Source: Prostheceraeus crozeri
Taxonomy: Eukaryota; Platyhelminthes; Polycladida; Euryleptidae
Direction: 5' to 3'
Length of the DNA stretch: 64,000 bases
NCBI GenBank assembly: GCA_907163375.1
Contig: CAJQUW010015620.1
Span: 124,001 to 188,000, forward strand
A program made the translations under genes and the position numbers. The notes under the pieces were generated by a model. That model made no database searches. It was not told the origin of the DNA and was given only the letters and a program-made list of their open reading frames with translations. Shown here piece after piece: positions 10,285 through 21,072 of this stretch. Each line of letters opens with the position of its first letter. Within the stretch, counting starts at the first letter, position 1.

Positions 10285-10976
10285 AAGTCAAGTGATACAG
10301 TACGTTTCATAAATCGTAGCACAACCCAAAAAGCTCTTTCATATTTTGTTTATTCTCATCAAATTTTATCGTAGGCTCATGATATAAAGAAAAAACAGCG
10401 CAAAATGATCAACCCGAGGTCTTTCGCCCCTTCTATTCATGGGGATTGCAATGACTGGATCTTAGTGTGTAGAGACATGAAATGGTTGACTGTACAGAAC
10501 AGTCATCACTTAGCTGACATTTGACATGACAAAGATAGCTGACACATAATAAGAACAATAGTCGAAGAGACAAAATGCTTGCTTGAAGACAATGTTGCTA
10601 GCTGAAACTTGAAGGCAATAACTAATAAAAAAGTCAAGTGATACAGTACGTTTCATAAATCGTAGCACAACCCAAAAAGCTCTTTCATATTTTGTTTATT
10701 CTCATCAAATTTTATCGTAGGCTCATGATATAAAGAAAAAACAGCGCAAAATGATCAACCCGAGGTCTTTCGCCCCTTCTATTCATGGGGATTGCAATGA
10801 CTGGATCTTAGTGTGTAGAGACATGAAATGGTTGACTGTACAGAACAGTCATCACTTAGCTGACATTTGACATGACAAAGATAGCTGACACATAATAAGA
10901 ACAATAGTCGAAGAGACAAAATGCTTGCTTGAAGACAATGTTGCTAGCTGAAACTTGAAGGCAATAACTAATAAAA
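10285..10976. repeat. Identical tandem duplication, 2 x 346 bp
   Basis: Copy 1 (10285-10630) and copy 2 (10631-10976) appear base-for-base identical by eye. They end with ACTAATAAAA and abut without a spacer. A shorter, diverged copy of the middle part lies in the opposite orientation at about 16865-16985. Position just past a minus-strand Penelope-like gene suggests tandem pseudo-LTRs of that element. No coding content. Confidence 0.85.
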
Positions 10977-10998
10977 AATAACAAGGCCTTAAATAACA

Positions 10999-11028
10999 AT
11001 ATAATATATATATATATATATATATATA
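10999..11028. repeat. (TA)n microsatellite
   Basis: Uninterrupted TA dinucleotides between the 346-bp tandem repeat and the 3' end of a Penelope-like gene. Confidence 0.9.
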
Positions 11029-11154
11029 AGTGAAATGAAAATCAGCCAGATTCTCAAATAATGCCTTATGCCGATCGATTTCACAGTTTGACTGCTTATC
11101 AAGGCATCAAATAAAAAGTGAGAAGAGGATACATGCATATCTATATATAGTACA

Positions 11155-12828
11155 TTAGGCATTCAAGGTAGGAAGAAATTTATCGATAAACATAGCTTCC
11201 TTCCTTTCCCTTTCTATCTTGGAAGCATTATGAGATAGCTGATAGAAAGGGGTGGCATAGAAGTCTTAGCTACACGTGGCTATATACTTGCTCACTTTGA
11301 GGAAAGAATAGTGAGCACTATAAACCTGCTGTCGATGGACGGTAATTCGCCTTCTAAAAGTGTCCCCGGTTTGGCCAATATAGTATTCACGACAATTCCG
11401 ACATTGCAATTTGTAAATGACATTAGACGATGTACAGGTAAGGTTCTGATTTATCTCAAAATGTTTGGTGCCGAAAGGGGTTTGGAATGTAATGCTTTTA
11501 CCGGTAATTAAGGTGTCGCAAGCTTTACAGCGACTATCATTACAGCGCCGGACCCCGAAAATAGTCATTCTATTTTTGTTGGAGAGGATAGAAATCAATG
11601 GTCTGGGTTGGCGAAAAGTTGGCCTAAGCTCGCAATTACGGAAGGATTTTATAAAAGGCAAGCTACTGGACAAGGGTTTGATCACCTCTTTGAAAATATC
11701 CGGATTATTTCTGTTGTATGTTCTTATGAAGGGAATAACAGTTTTGTGCGATTGATCTTTAGCTTTGGTTACATGGGATTCAGCTTTACGAATAGCATCG
11801 TCTATTAGATTGTTAGGATAACGCAGACTCAATAATTTCATTTTCAGCTCGTGATATCTTTTGTCACGTACAGGTTTATCGGAGACGATGCGCTTAATAC
11901 GATGCGCCAAATTATACGGAATATTATGGAGAATATGACGGGGATGGGCCGAATTGAATGGTACGAAATTCATTGTATCGGTCAGTTTACGGTAGATATC
12001 TGTATGAATAGATTTTGAGTTGCAATCATACATAACTTCGACATCCAGAAAATTCATACTTTTACTGCTCATACTTTCAGTGAATTTAATGGATGGATGT
12101 AAATTTTGAATGATGTCATAAAATTCATCAGCATCACCATATTCACTTCTCCAAATAATCCAACAATCATCGAGATAGCGCAGCCAAGAGTGTTCAATAT
12201 CATGAGCTACATTCGGATAAATCTCCCGAAGCTTCATGTACATTTGCATTTCTAAATATCCCATTACCAACGAAGCATAAGTTGGGGCAACTTTCGTCCC
12301 CATCGCAGTACCCGCAATTTGTAAAAATACTTCATCTTCAAATGAGAAATAATTCCGTTCGAGCACAAGTTTTAGACCATCTAAAATCATATTCATATTA
12401 AAACGGATAGGAATGCTATCTTCACAATTCTCAATCCAATATTCTATTGCTTTATAACCGAGCTCGTGCGGTATGCTAGTGTACAAAGACACCACGTCAA
12501 GCGTTATAAAAGAAAAATCACCTTCAATCGTCTTGGGTAAGCTGTTTAAAAATTGGAAAATGTCCCTGCAATGACTGCTGATATTAGGCAAAATTAACTT
12601 CAGAATTTCATTCAATAAATTTCTGAGATGACTGGTAGGAGAATAGCAACTGGAAATTATGGGCCGGAACCTGAGATTTGAAGGAGCTGATTTCGAGAAA
12701 TAGCCATATTTATAAGGAACAATGTTAGAAAAGTAATTTCTCTCTTTATGCAGCTTCGGTAACCCGTACATATACGGTAATCTATGTTTAACGTCATCTG
12801 TGTCATACGTTTTGTGTATAAGTTTGCG
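11155..12828 (-). mobile_element. Penelope-like element with reverse transcriptase and GIY-YIG endonuclease
   Basis: The main frame spans 12771-11266 (501 aa), and coding sequence is readable from about 12828 down to 11155. The RT region shows YMYGLPKLHKERNYFSNIVP, LRFRPIISSC, FSFITLDVVSLYTSIPHELG (motif A), AGTAMGTKVAPTYASLVMGY (motif B), RYLDDCWIIW (motif C) and MNFLDVEV. The Cys-rich connector is CNDSRCKACD, and the nuclease has SSNVIYKLQCRNCREYYIGQ. All belong to Penelope-like elements, which prime on nicked target DNA and carry no capsid. The main frame ends slightly before the family's natural end. The N-terminus is missing where the retroelement remnant begins. Probably inactive but fairly young. 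Confidence 0.88.
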
Positions 12829-12899
12829 TCGGTCCTGCTACGGTGTACCACCTCGACCGCGCAAACTCTCCTTTGCTCTTTGTATCAAAATTCTTTGGG

Positions 12900-14340
12900 A
12901 AATAAAATTGGGGAGGGCCCTGAACACTGGCCTCTCGTGGCATTACCTCCTCAATGCCTAATTCCCAACGTCTCACACGTTCTACATCAAGACAACGTAC
13001 AGACGAAGAGCAAGAATCCGAACAGCACGAGCAACAGCCTCAGCCCAGCCGCGAGCCCCCGAGTCCGGAGGGACCTTGGGACTCAACTCCGCGTCAACCC
13101 ACAGCGGTTTCGAACTCCCAGCGGCCACGTCAGTCGATTAGAAGATTTCTTTCAACACAGGTGCCCTCAACTCCACGGATACCTAGTCCGCAACCGACTA
13201 ATCACAACTTAAAGGATCTCATCACTCAACTACTCAAAGCCACACACGATGACCAGGCGTCAAAAGGAAGACTCCAGCGAGATCAACACTCGCCAAATAT
13301 GCCAGGCAGCTGAAAATTGCATCGACTCCACAAGAACTTCACCAAGGGACCGCAAGGATCTCCGTTTCTTGCTCGAGCTCGCCCGAGCTCCTACTGATCG
13401 AGTCCCCGACCTCATCCTCCAACGTCTTCGAACCGTCACAACGGGAGCCACCTTGGGATGGGGGCACGTTGCCCAACAGGAACGCCGAGGAGCCCGGGGC
13501 AGAGGTGGAGCGGGCGGACCTTCAAGGGGAGCCAGGCGCGGAGGATTTCGACAGCAATATACCCACGAGCGAGATGAACCCCGACATCAATCTCAATACA
13601 GGAATTAACCCACAAACGATCTCCGAGGACCTTCAGCAAATCGTCATGGAAGAATTACAAAAATGGTTGGACGACTTGGATTTTCAGGAGACAGAATCAG
13701 TGCAAACCGAACTCTCTATTCAAAAACTACCTGACTCAGACCCTACGCCTTGGGGCGACTTCTTCAATGATGACGAATCCGTGAACGAATCAAACGATCC
13801 TCCTGAGGACCAACCCGAACCTGCAGAACAAGAAGCTGCTGATTCCTACGATCTTCCAGACCTAGAAGAATTCGGATCGACCTGCCCGGGAAATCGGGCC
13901 TTCAGTAAGAGATGCCCCGCACAGCACACCGCATTCACACACACCAAAATCACGCCACCAAATAATTCTGATTGCAAGGCCGCATAATTAAATGCCGTCA
14001 ATTTTGGCACTGTTACTCAAAAAAAATTAAAGAGGGTTTCAAAATACAAATTGATAATTGTAAAAACTCTGTCGGTAACAAACCTAAGTACTCTGATACA
14101 GAATTCTATGTTTTACAAATTACGATAGACTACCTTCTGCAAAACAATATTATTAGACCTGTTAAAAAACGGGGCCCCTTTCTTTCCTTTCCGATAATAA
14201 TTCCGAAACCGAATAAGAAACCTCGTTTTGTCGTGGATTTTAGTCATTTAGCGCCTTCCGTACGTTCGCCAAAATTCAGTATGCCACACTTACATAGTTT
14301 AGCTATGAACATTATTCGTACTTGTTTGTCAACCGACTGA
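12900..14340 (+). mobile_element. LTR-type retroelement remnant, gag-like and start of RT
   Basis: A run of overlapping plus-strand frames, much richer in GC than the neighbours. The parts are a Ser/Gln/Pro-rich N-terminal segment (from about 12954), and a segment ending in a Gly/Arg-rich tail (GARGRGGAGGPSRGARRGGF, near 13490-13550) as in nucleic-acid-binding Gag or core proteins. An acidic segment (about 13560-13980) follows, then a segment with YLLQNNIIRPVKKRGPF and KKPRFVVDFSHLAPSV, matching the first blocks of retroviral-type reverse transcriptases. LTRs and the catalytic core are not seen. It is a broken fossil with several breaks, lying between Penelope-like pieces. Family (Ty3-like or another LTR kin) is not resolved. 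Confidence 0.5.
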
Positions 14341-14344
14341 TCTA

Positions 14345-16090
14345 ATTTCATTGTTACAAAAATTCAATGATGCGTCTCCACTCAACTTCACGATGGAAAT
14401 GAGCAACAGGAGAGTTTGCCCTTATGTACTGGTCAGTAAGCGAGTGGATGGGTCGGTGAAATCTGCAGTTTACAGAAAGGCGACTTGGTCAGGCCTATAT
14501 ATACCGGTAAATTATCAAATCTCAAAATATGCAAAACTTTTAAATATAGCACGAACGCTTTCTATTACTCTTCAGGTACATTTAATAGTGTAACAGATGA
14601 CATAGGATGGTAAATCTTCAATATTTAAAATGTGCATATAGGTCAAAGATATCAGAGTTGGTTTAGCTTGGGAGAAAAGACGTCGATGAAATATCTTTCC
14701 TTGCATTTGCGTGATATGGGATCATTTTTGTGCATTTTATAGATTGGAAGGATTGTAAATTTCTTTTGTCCACAGATATCAATATGTTCACTGAGTTTGA
14801 GTTGTCTATAATTCGGTTGGTTAATTTGTTGTTTATGAATTCGAGTACGTTCTCTTATTGTATTCCAGTTTCACCGATGTAACAATTTAAGCATCCACCG
14901 CAAGTCATAACGTAAATTACGTTTTGTGTTGAGCATGTCATGTTGTATTTAATTTTGAATAATGTTCCATTGAAATTGTAGTCTGAAGCTTCCTTTATAA
15001 AGTCACAAGTCCCACATCTAGGATCTTGGCATTTTTTAACGGGGTATTTTTGTTGTGTTTCATTGAATTTTGATTTACAAAGAATTCGTTGAAGATTGTT
15101 TGGTTGTCTTTGGCTATTAATGAAGGTTTTGTCGATAAAAATATGTTTTGTTTGAGGATCACTTTTTAAGAGTACTCTAGCATTGGAAATGAATAACTGA
15201 ATATTTTTATTGCAAGGATTGTAAGTTGATACAAAAGGAATTATTTGTTCATTTTTCTTTTCATGGTTTGACTGAAGAAGTTCTGATCTATCAATATTTG
15301 TTGTTTGTATTTTAATTATTACATCGGTGAAACTGGAATACAATAAAAGAACGTACTCGAATTCATAAACAACAAATTAACCAACCAAATTATAGACAAC
15401 TCAAACTCGGTGAACATATTGATATCTGTGGACAAAAGAAATTTACAATCCTTCCAATCTATAAAATGCACAAAAATGATCCCATATCACGCAAATGCAA
15501 GGAAAGATATTTCATCGACGTCTTTTCTCCCAAGCTAAACCAACTCTGATATCTTTGACCTATATGCACATTTTAAATATTGAACATTTACCATCTTACG
15601 TGGTGAGATCAAAAATGATTTAGACTCGACCAGAAGGAATAATGCTACGACTTAGATATTTCACACTGGATGACTAATGGGTATATAGCTAACAAATATC
15701 GTACTGATAACTTCTATTGATATTTTTTCTTTAGTATTTTTATCGATTTTAAATATTTAGTATTTTTCAGCATTTTAGTTGATTTTTTCCATACATTTCC
15801 TTAACTTCCCTCTGAATACATGCCACAAAAGTACAACAGCTAATCCACAAAATGCTAATTTCAAAAGTAAATACATGTCATTTCAATAGGATATTTGTTA
15901 GCTATATACCCATTAGTCATCTAGTGTGAAATATCTAAGTCGTAGCATTATTCCTTCTGGTCGAGTCTAAATCATTTTTGATCTCACCACGTATGTCATC
16001 TGTTACACTATTAAATGTACCTGAAGAGTAATAGAAAGCGCTCGTGCAATAGTTAAAAGTATTGCATATTTTGAGATTTGATAATTTATT
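14345..16090. repeat. Penelope-like fragments arranged as a large inverted repeat
   Basis: The stretch 14510-14880 reappears in reverse complement in two blocks, 15321-15690 and 15890-16090, around a unique centre. The left start (14351-14593, plus strand) encodes FTMEMSNRRVCPYVLVSKRV then DGSVKSAVYRKATWSGLY, the RT thumb of a Penelope-like element. The centre (14855-15343, minus strand) encodes CQDPRCGTCDF then CSTQNVIYVMTCGGCLNCYI, the connector and GIY-YIG nuclease. The right arm repeats the nuclease end on the plus strand. Two copies thus lie tail to tail. Inverted copies are a known product of PLE insertion. Non-functional. Confidence 0.65.
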
Positions 16091-16129
16091 TATATATTAC
16101 CGAATATTGAGTTGATCCATTATTGTTGA

Positions 16130-16870
16130 TAGTTATATATATATATATATAACTCCCCTCCGCGAATGTATCATCTACATAGCGTACGTAAAGATCACAC
16201 ACTTCATCAATAACACCACTGATCTTTTTCTCCAGAGAACCTATATGCACCTCGGCAAACAGAGGACCGACACAACTCCCCATGGCCACACTATCTACTT
16301 GATGATGGTATCGCTTGTTAATATAGGAATTGAACATCACAAGAACACAACTCCAACAGTTTTATCAATTGCGAGATAGGAATCGGAGATGCCAGAACAA
16401 TGTCATTGACAGCATTCAAAATTATGTCAACAGCGTTTCTCACAGGCACATTTTCTTCCCACTCAAGGTCTTTTCCTTTATTGCATCAACAAAATCAAAA
16501 CTATCCTTAACAGAATAGTTAGGGAAAGAAGGACTGGGAAAGAATGCCTGAAAAGGAAAGGAAGAGAACAGCTTCGCAGGCTGAAGAAGTTCGTTGAGCC
16601 AACCTCCTGTTCTGTGAGTCACCCATTCACTCTTGTCCATAATTGGGCGCAAAGGCCGAGACTCCTTATGCAATTTTGGCAGACCATGTAGCCTTGGAGT
16701 ATTAGAGCCGGAAGATGAAAGATTCTTTCTCTTGGCTCTTTGAAATCGCACCACGCTTGCACAGCTACTTCAGGACATTCGTTAGTTTGCTTTGGACTGC
16801 ATCCGCCCCATCTTTCTGATCTACATCACTTTTTAAATTTTCTTTCTTTACTTCTTTGCAGCTAACCATC
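16130..16870 (-). pseudogene. Penelope-like element, RT fragment of another family
   Basis: The minus strand from about 16870 reads QSKLTNVLK, then PRLHGLPKLHKESRPLRPIM and YSVKDSFDFVDAIKEKTLSG. After a frame change it gives YHHQVDSVAMGSCVGPLFAE (motif B) and CDLYVRYVDDTFAEGS (motif C, YVDD). It breaks off exactly at a (TA)n tract (about 16131-16152). Thumb and nuclease are not in line with it. The YVDD form differs from the YLDD copy at 11-12.8 kb, so two PLE families are present. Confidence 0.75.
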
Positions 16871-16985
16871 TTATGTCTCTACACACTAAGATCCAGTCAT
16901 TGTAATGCCCATGAATAGAAAGGACGACAATCCTCGGGTTCATTATCTTGAATTGTTTTTTCTTTATAAATGTGTGCAAGGGTCC
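16865..16985 (-). repeat. Inverted partial copy of the 346-bp repeat
   Basis: TGTCTCTACACACTAAGATC and the following bases are the reverse complement of the middle of the repeat at 10285-10976, with some divergence. It adjoins the N-terminal side of the PLE fragment to its left. The two repeat sites therefore flank the 11-16.9 kb block in opposite orientation. Confidence 0.7.
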
Positions 16986-19970
16986 AATTTCTTCCAAGCC
17001 TCATAATTAGTTGATTACTCAACTTGTTCACTTGGTCAGCCGAGACCCCGTGACACTTGGTTAAAGAAACATTGTTTAACTAGACGAAGCTGTCCGTGAT
17101 TGGAAGTTTGTTACTGCATAGACAATCATGTAATACAACTGCCCCGTCTACTATCATTATTCATGAGTTGCCAGAAATCTTGTCGACACACGCTTCGGAC
17201 GCAAGTGCCAACAACTACTGAGTGAAGAAAATCCAATTGTTTGTGAGCAGGTGCAAGAGAGCCTCGTCTGCAGATCAGAGATTCGAAATCTTCTGACCTC
17301 AATCGAGGGAAATGGTTGCTCATCAAATGGCTGAGTGTGGGAATAAATCAAATTTGAGGTTTGCCACTGAACGGATCACCCGATCTCGACAAAGCTTACA
17401 TATTCTTGAAGCTGATAAAACCATCACTCTTTCAAAACCAAAATCGAGGACACACGCTTTAATATAATAGAAGCTATAACGTCGTGTAAAGTTGACAGCT
17501 AAAAACATAGCTAACACGAAAGTTAGAGAAAAATCTGGAAAAAGTGCAAATTGAGTGAAATCGTACCAAATGTTGTCGAAATTCGAATAAAATTACCGGT
17601 ATATCATCTAAAAGCTCATCGAAATGATTCTGTAGCCTCAATCTGTTTTTTCTGCTTCTCGTAGATTCGTCAGTAGGCATCCGTTAATGAATTGACCAAA
17701 AATTCATACTTTTGAGTCTGCTAACCACAACTGACCAGACAGAGCCTAATCGCTCGGCCAATATGAAGTACTAGACATATCCTTTTACATGGCATAAGGT
17801 TAATTGAAATTCAGCATCCTCATCAATGAAAACTCGAGTCAGATATTTTTAGCAACATTTTTTGGTAAAACTTATCTTAGTACTGTATTTTTTATGCATT
17901 CAACGAATCTTGGAATCCTTACACCATGAAAAAGTTGGTGGGTAATCAACCCTGTCTCTCAATTTTCATTAAACAATTCTGTCGTCTTCATAAAAAGACC
18001 CTGCATCAAGAACACGTTCAATTTTCTTTCGTGGGGCCTTCTGACGATAACTGGCCGCTCAAGAAAATAAAATGTATGCCAGAATAATCTATGGAATATA
18101 AAGTTTCCATAGATTATTACAGCTAATTGTCAGCATTCGTTTTCTATCCACGTGTAGAACTATTGATGAATGTTAATTGATGTGATGTATGTGAATATTT
18201 CATATATTAGCCAAGCAGTTATAAAGATATAAATTGATGCGTCACTAAATATCAGAAACACACAAATATTCACTGCATGACGGCTATATCAAGCGAGATT
18301 TTGTGAAAATATTGAATACAATTCATGCATTAGAGTAGGCTACAGTTCTTAAAATGATAAAGCACTTTCGAATTTCTTCTCACTCACCTTTGCCAAAAGA
18401 TGAGGTGGAGTACAAAATCATTTCAGAACAATTCGCAACTCAATCAAATTCCATTGAGGGGTCTAGCAATCAAGTTCAAGATATGTCAGGCCAGGTTTAT
18501 TCGGACGCAAAACGACGTACGGGAAGCCAATTGCCTACAGTGAGGATATTCCAGGGTTGCCGCTTCCGAAGACAAAAATACAGACTTAAAGATGAGTCCC
18601 TACAATAATCCTAGAACATTATAATAGCCTTATTAAGCTATACGATGAGCCCTGTTTCTATCACGCAAGAGCACGATCAACATCATTTTCAAAGAAAACA
18701 TTGGGACAAAATTAAAGTGAGGAGCGATCTGTTGATTAAAAGGCATGTTTAAATAAAGCACTGCACTTACCTTAGTCTTCTTCATCATGGTTTTATTCAA
18801 AGCCCTTGCCGCAAAACAAACTATACATGCGACATTTTTAAACTTAGGTATAGCATGCTTTGTCGGTCCAGCCGTATTATAGCTCAATTCTTCACTAGAG
18901 CTCTATTTCGAATATTTGTTACCTCGACGCTACGTTAAGCCGAGGAAGCACAGCAATTTTTGCGTTGCATATTCTCTGGCCTTATAATAAATTGGAAAAT
19001 TAACTACTGTAATCAGCTATACCTCTTATAACAGGAAACAGTGCGTCCAATGAGCTACATTTACTTGAAGTCCAATTGAAGGACAAGACAGAAAAATAGA
19101 CGAATACCTCTTGTGAAATAAGTATCATTTCAGATTTATTGTCGCAATAAGCAAGTTTGTAGGATCTATCCAATAGCCATCCAATTTCGAATTGATGATG
19201 TACCATAATCAACTATCATGTACGTACTACAAAAGCATCCAAACGATAATACTCAAACTCCTAAATGATCATAACAATTAACATTTAAATCTTCTAACTA
19301 GTGATGAACAAAGTAGAACCGGACGGCTAGACGAAGAGACTGCAGACAGAAAAAGATCGGCTCGGATTAAAATCGGTTTAGCCGAGAAGATCTGTGATCA
19401 CTTTAAACATGCTTGCCAGCATTGGAAAATTCACCTAACTACACACAGCTCATGTTTTATCATTTCTGTCTCACCTGATGCACACTGCAGACTACACACG
19501 CTTGCACACGAAAACTAATTCAAAACAGATTCAAAAAGCTTTACCCCAACCACTGGCTCTGTTTGTGATGTGTCCCGTTCATGTTCGAAGCAAATGAAAT
19601 GAGAAATGTGAGGGCCACATGTATATTAGAAAACCGTTGACCCTCTGTAATCGAGTCTCACTTGATGAACAGCTTCCTTACATTGGATTCCTCTTACAAA
19701 CTGGTTCAAGAGGTCAGATTACCCTAATAAGGCTCTGCAGCCCGTACAGGACACGAAAAAGCGTGCCCGAAAACGAAACTACCCTACCACGGCTAGCGTT
19801 ACAAACACCCTGCTTACAATCAAAATAAACAATATTTTGATTCATATGAGATTGAAGCCAGTATCATGCTGCCTGACTTGGCCAAGCCCGGTATAGCCGC
19901 GGCTTCAGCTTAAGATAAAATAGAGTCAGTTGATTGTTTGAAAGAGGCCCTGACTAGTCATTTTTAGGTT
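16986..19970. other. Noncoding stretch, nothing assigned
   Basis: No recognisable gene. Small open frames (17126-17680 minus, 18354-18608 plus, 18633-18887 minus) show no domain and no consistent coding pattern. A perfect short hairpin (ATAATCTATGGAA / TTCCATAGATTAT) sits at about 18092-18117. Confidence 0.45.
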
Positions 19971-19971
19971 T

Positions 19972-20392
19972 ATAGTTGGAATGAGTCAGGAGTACTTTAC
20001 GATGTTAATATATATAATTAGTTTTAATTGTTTGTACAAAATTTTTCGACTGCTATCCGGCAATCGTCTTCAGGTACAAAGGAATCTATTGATGTTAGTA
20101 GGAGTTTGAATGATTAGTTTGAAAATTATATTTACAATGAGGACATATGGCATAATACAATGTAATGTAGATATAAACAGGTTGTACTGGATTACATTGC
20201 ATTATACCACATGTCCTCATTGTAAATATCATTTTCAAACTAATCATTCAAACTCCTACTAGCATCAATAGATTCTTTTGTACCTGAAGATGATTACCGG
20301 ATAGCAGTCGAAAAATTTTGTACAAACATTTAAAACTAATTACATTAACATCGTCAGATACTCCTGACTCTTTCCAACTATAGGACTAAAGT
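19972..20392. repeat. Fold-back element, arms of about 180 bp
   Basis: The left arm (19972-20160) and right arm (20190-20392) are near-perfect reverse complements around a short centre. Both arms include GACTGCTATCCGG followed by a CTTCAGGTAC or CTGAAGATG phrase, the kind found in pseudo-LTRs of Penelope-like elements. Probably two such termini joined head to head. Transcribed, it would form a long hairpin. Confidence 0.7.
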
Positions 20393-20632
20393 CAGCTGAC
20401 TTGGACTAAGTATTCTCTATCCACGGACATCTCTATTTCAAACTCTTATATATATAATTGATCTATATTGATGTTATTTCTTCATCATTTTCACGGATTT
20501 CAAAGGAATTCGCAAAATTCATTCTAGCAAAACAGTAAATTCTCTTTCGACAGAAGAGTATAGAGTAAAGAGACACATCAAACTTGATGACAAACTAGGA
20601 CAAATTTGCTGATGAAGCCTGGCTTACGCACA

Positions 20633-20990
20633 GCACGCGAATTAATAAAGAATATAATCGAATATTATAAAGAGTAATGAAGAAATATATAGAATATCGC
20701 ATCGCAACAGTAGGTGTATCTCGATGACATCGAGAATTTTGGGTTGCAATCAATAGTTTGAATATTTTAGAAAAAAACTTGCAGTGTACTGTGCATTAGT
20801 GGGGTGATTTTGGAGCACGCGAATTGACGAATTGTTGAAAATTCAGTAACAGCGTCGTCTAAATTGAGTTACTTTGCATCGCAAAAGTAGGTGTATCGCA
20901 ATGACATCGTGAATTTGGGGTTGGAATCAATAGATTAAACATTTTAGTAAAAACTTGATAGTGTACTCTGCATAAGCGGGGTGATTATGA
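20633..20990. repeat. Two-unit tandem repeat of about 180 bp, diverged
   Basis: Unit 1 starts at 20633 and unit 2 at 20815 with GCACGCGAATT. The best-kept stretch is GCATCGCAACAGTAGGTGTA at 20699 against GCATCGCAAAAGTAGGTGTA at 20876, followed by matching GGGGTGATT ends. Divergence of roughly a tenth to a fifth shows it is old. Confidence 0.75.
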
Positions 20991-21027
20991 AACGGACAAT
21001 GCTTCACGTTTCATTTATCACTTAAAA

Positions 21028-21072
21028 AGAGGAAAAGCGAAAAGGGCGAAAAGGGAGAAAAGGGCGAAAAGG
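21028..21072. repeat. GAAAAGGGC simple repeat
   Basis: About five units of GAAAAGGGC with small variants. Confidence 0.85.
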
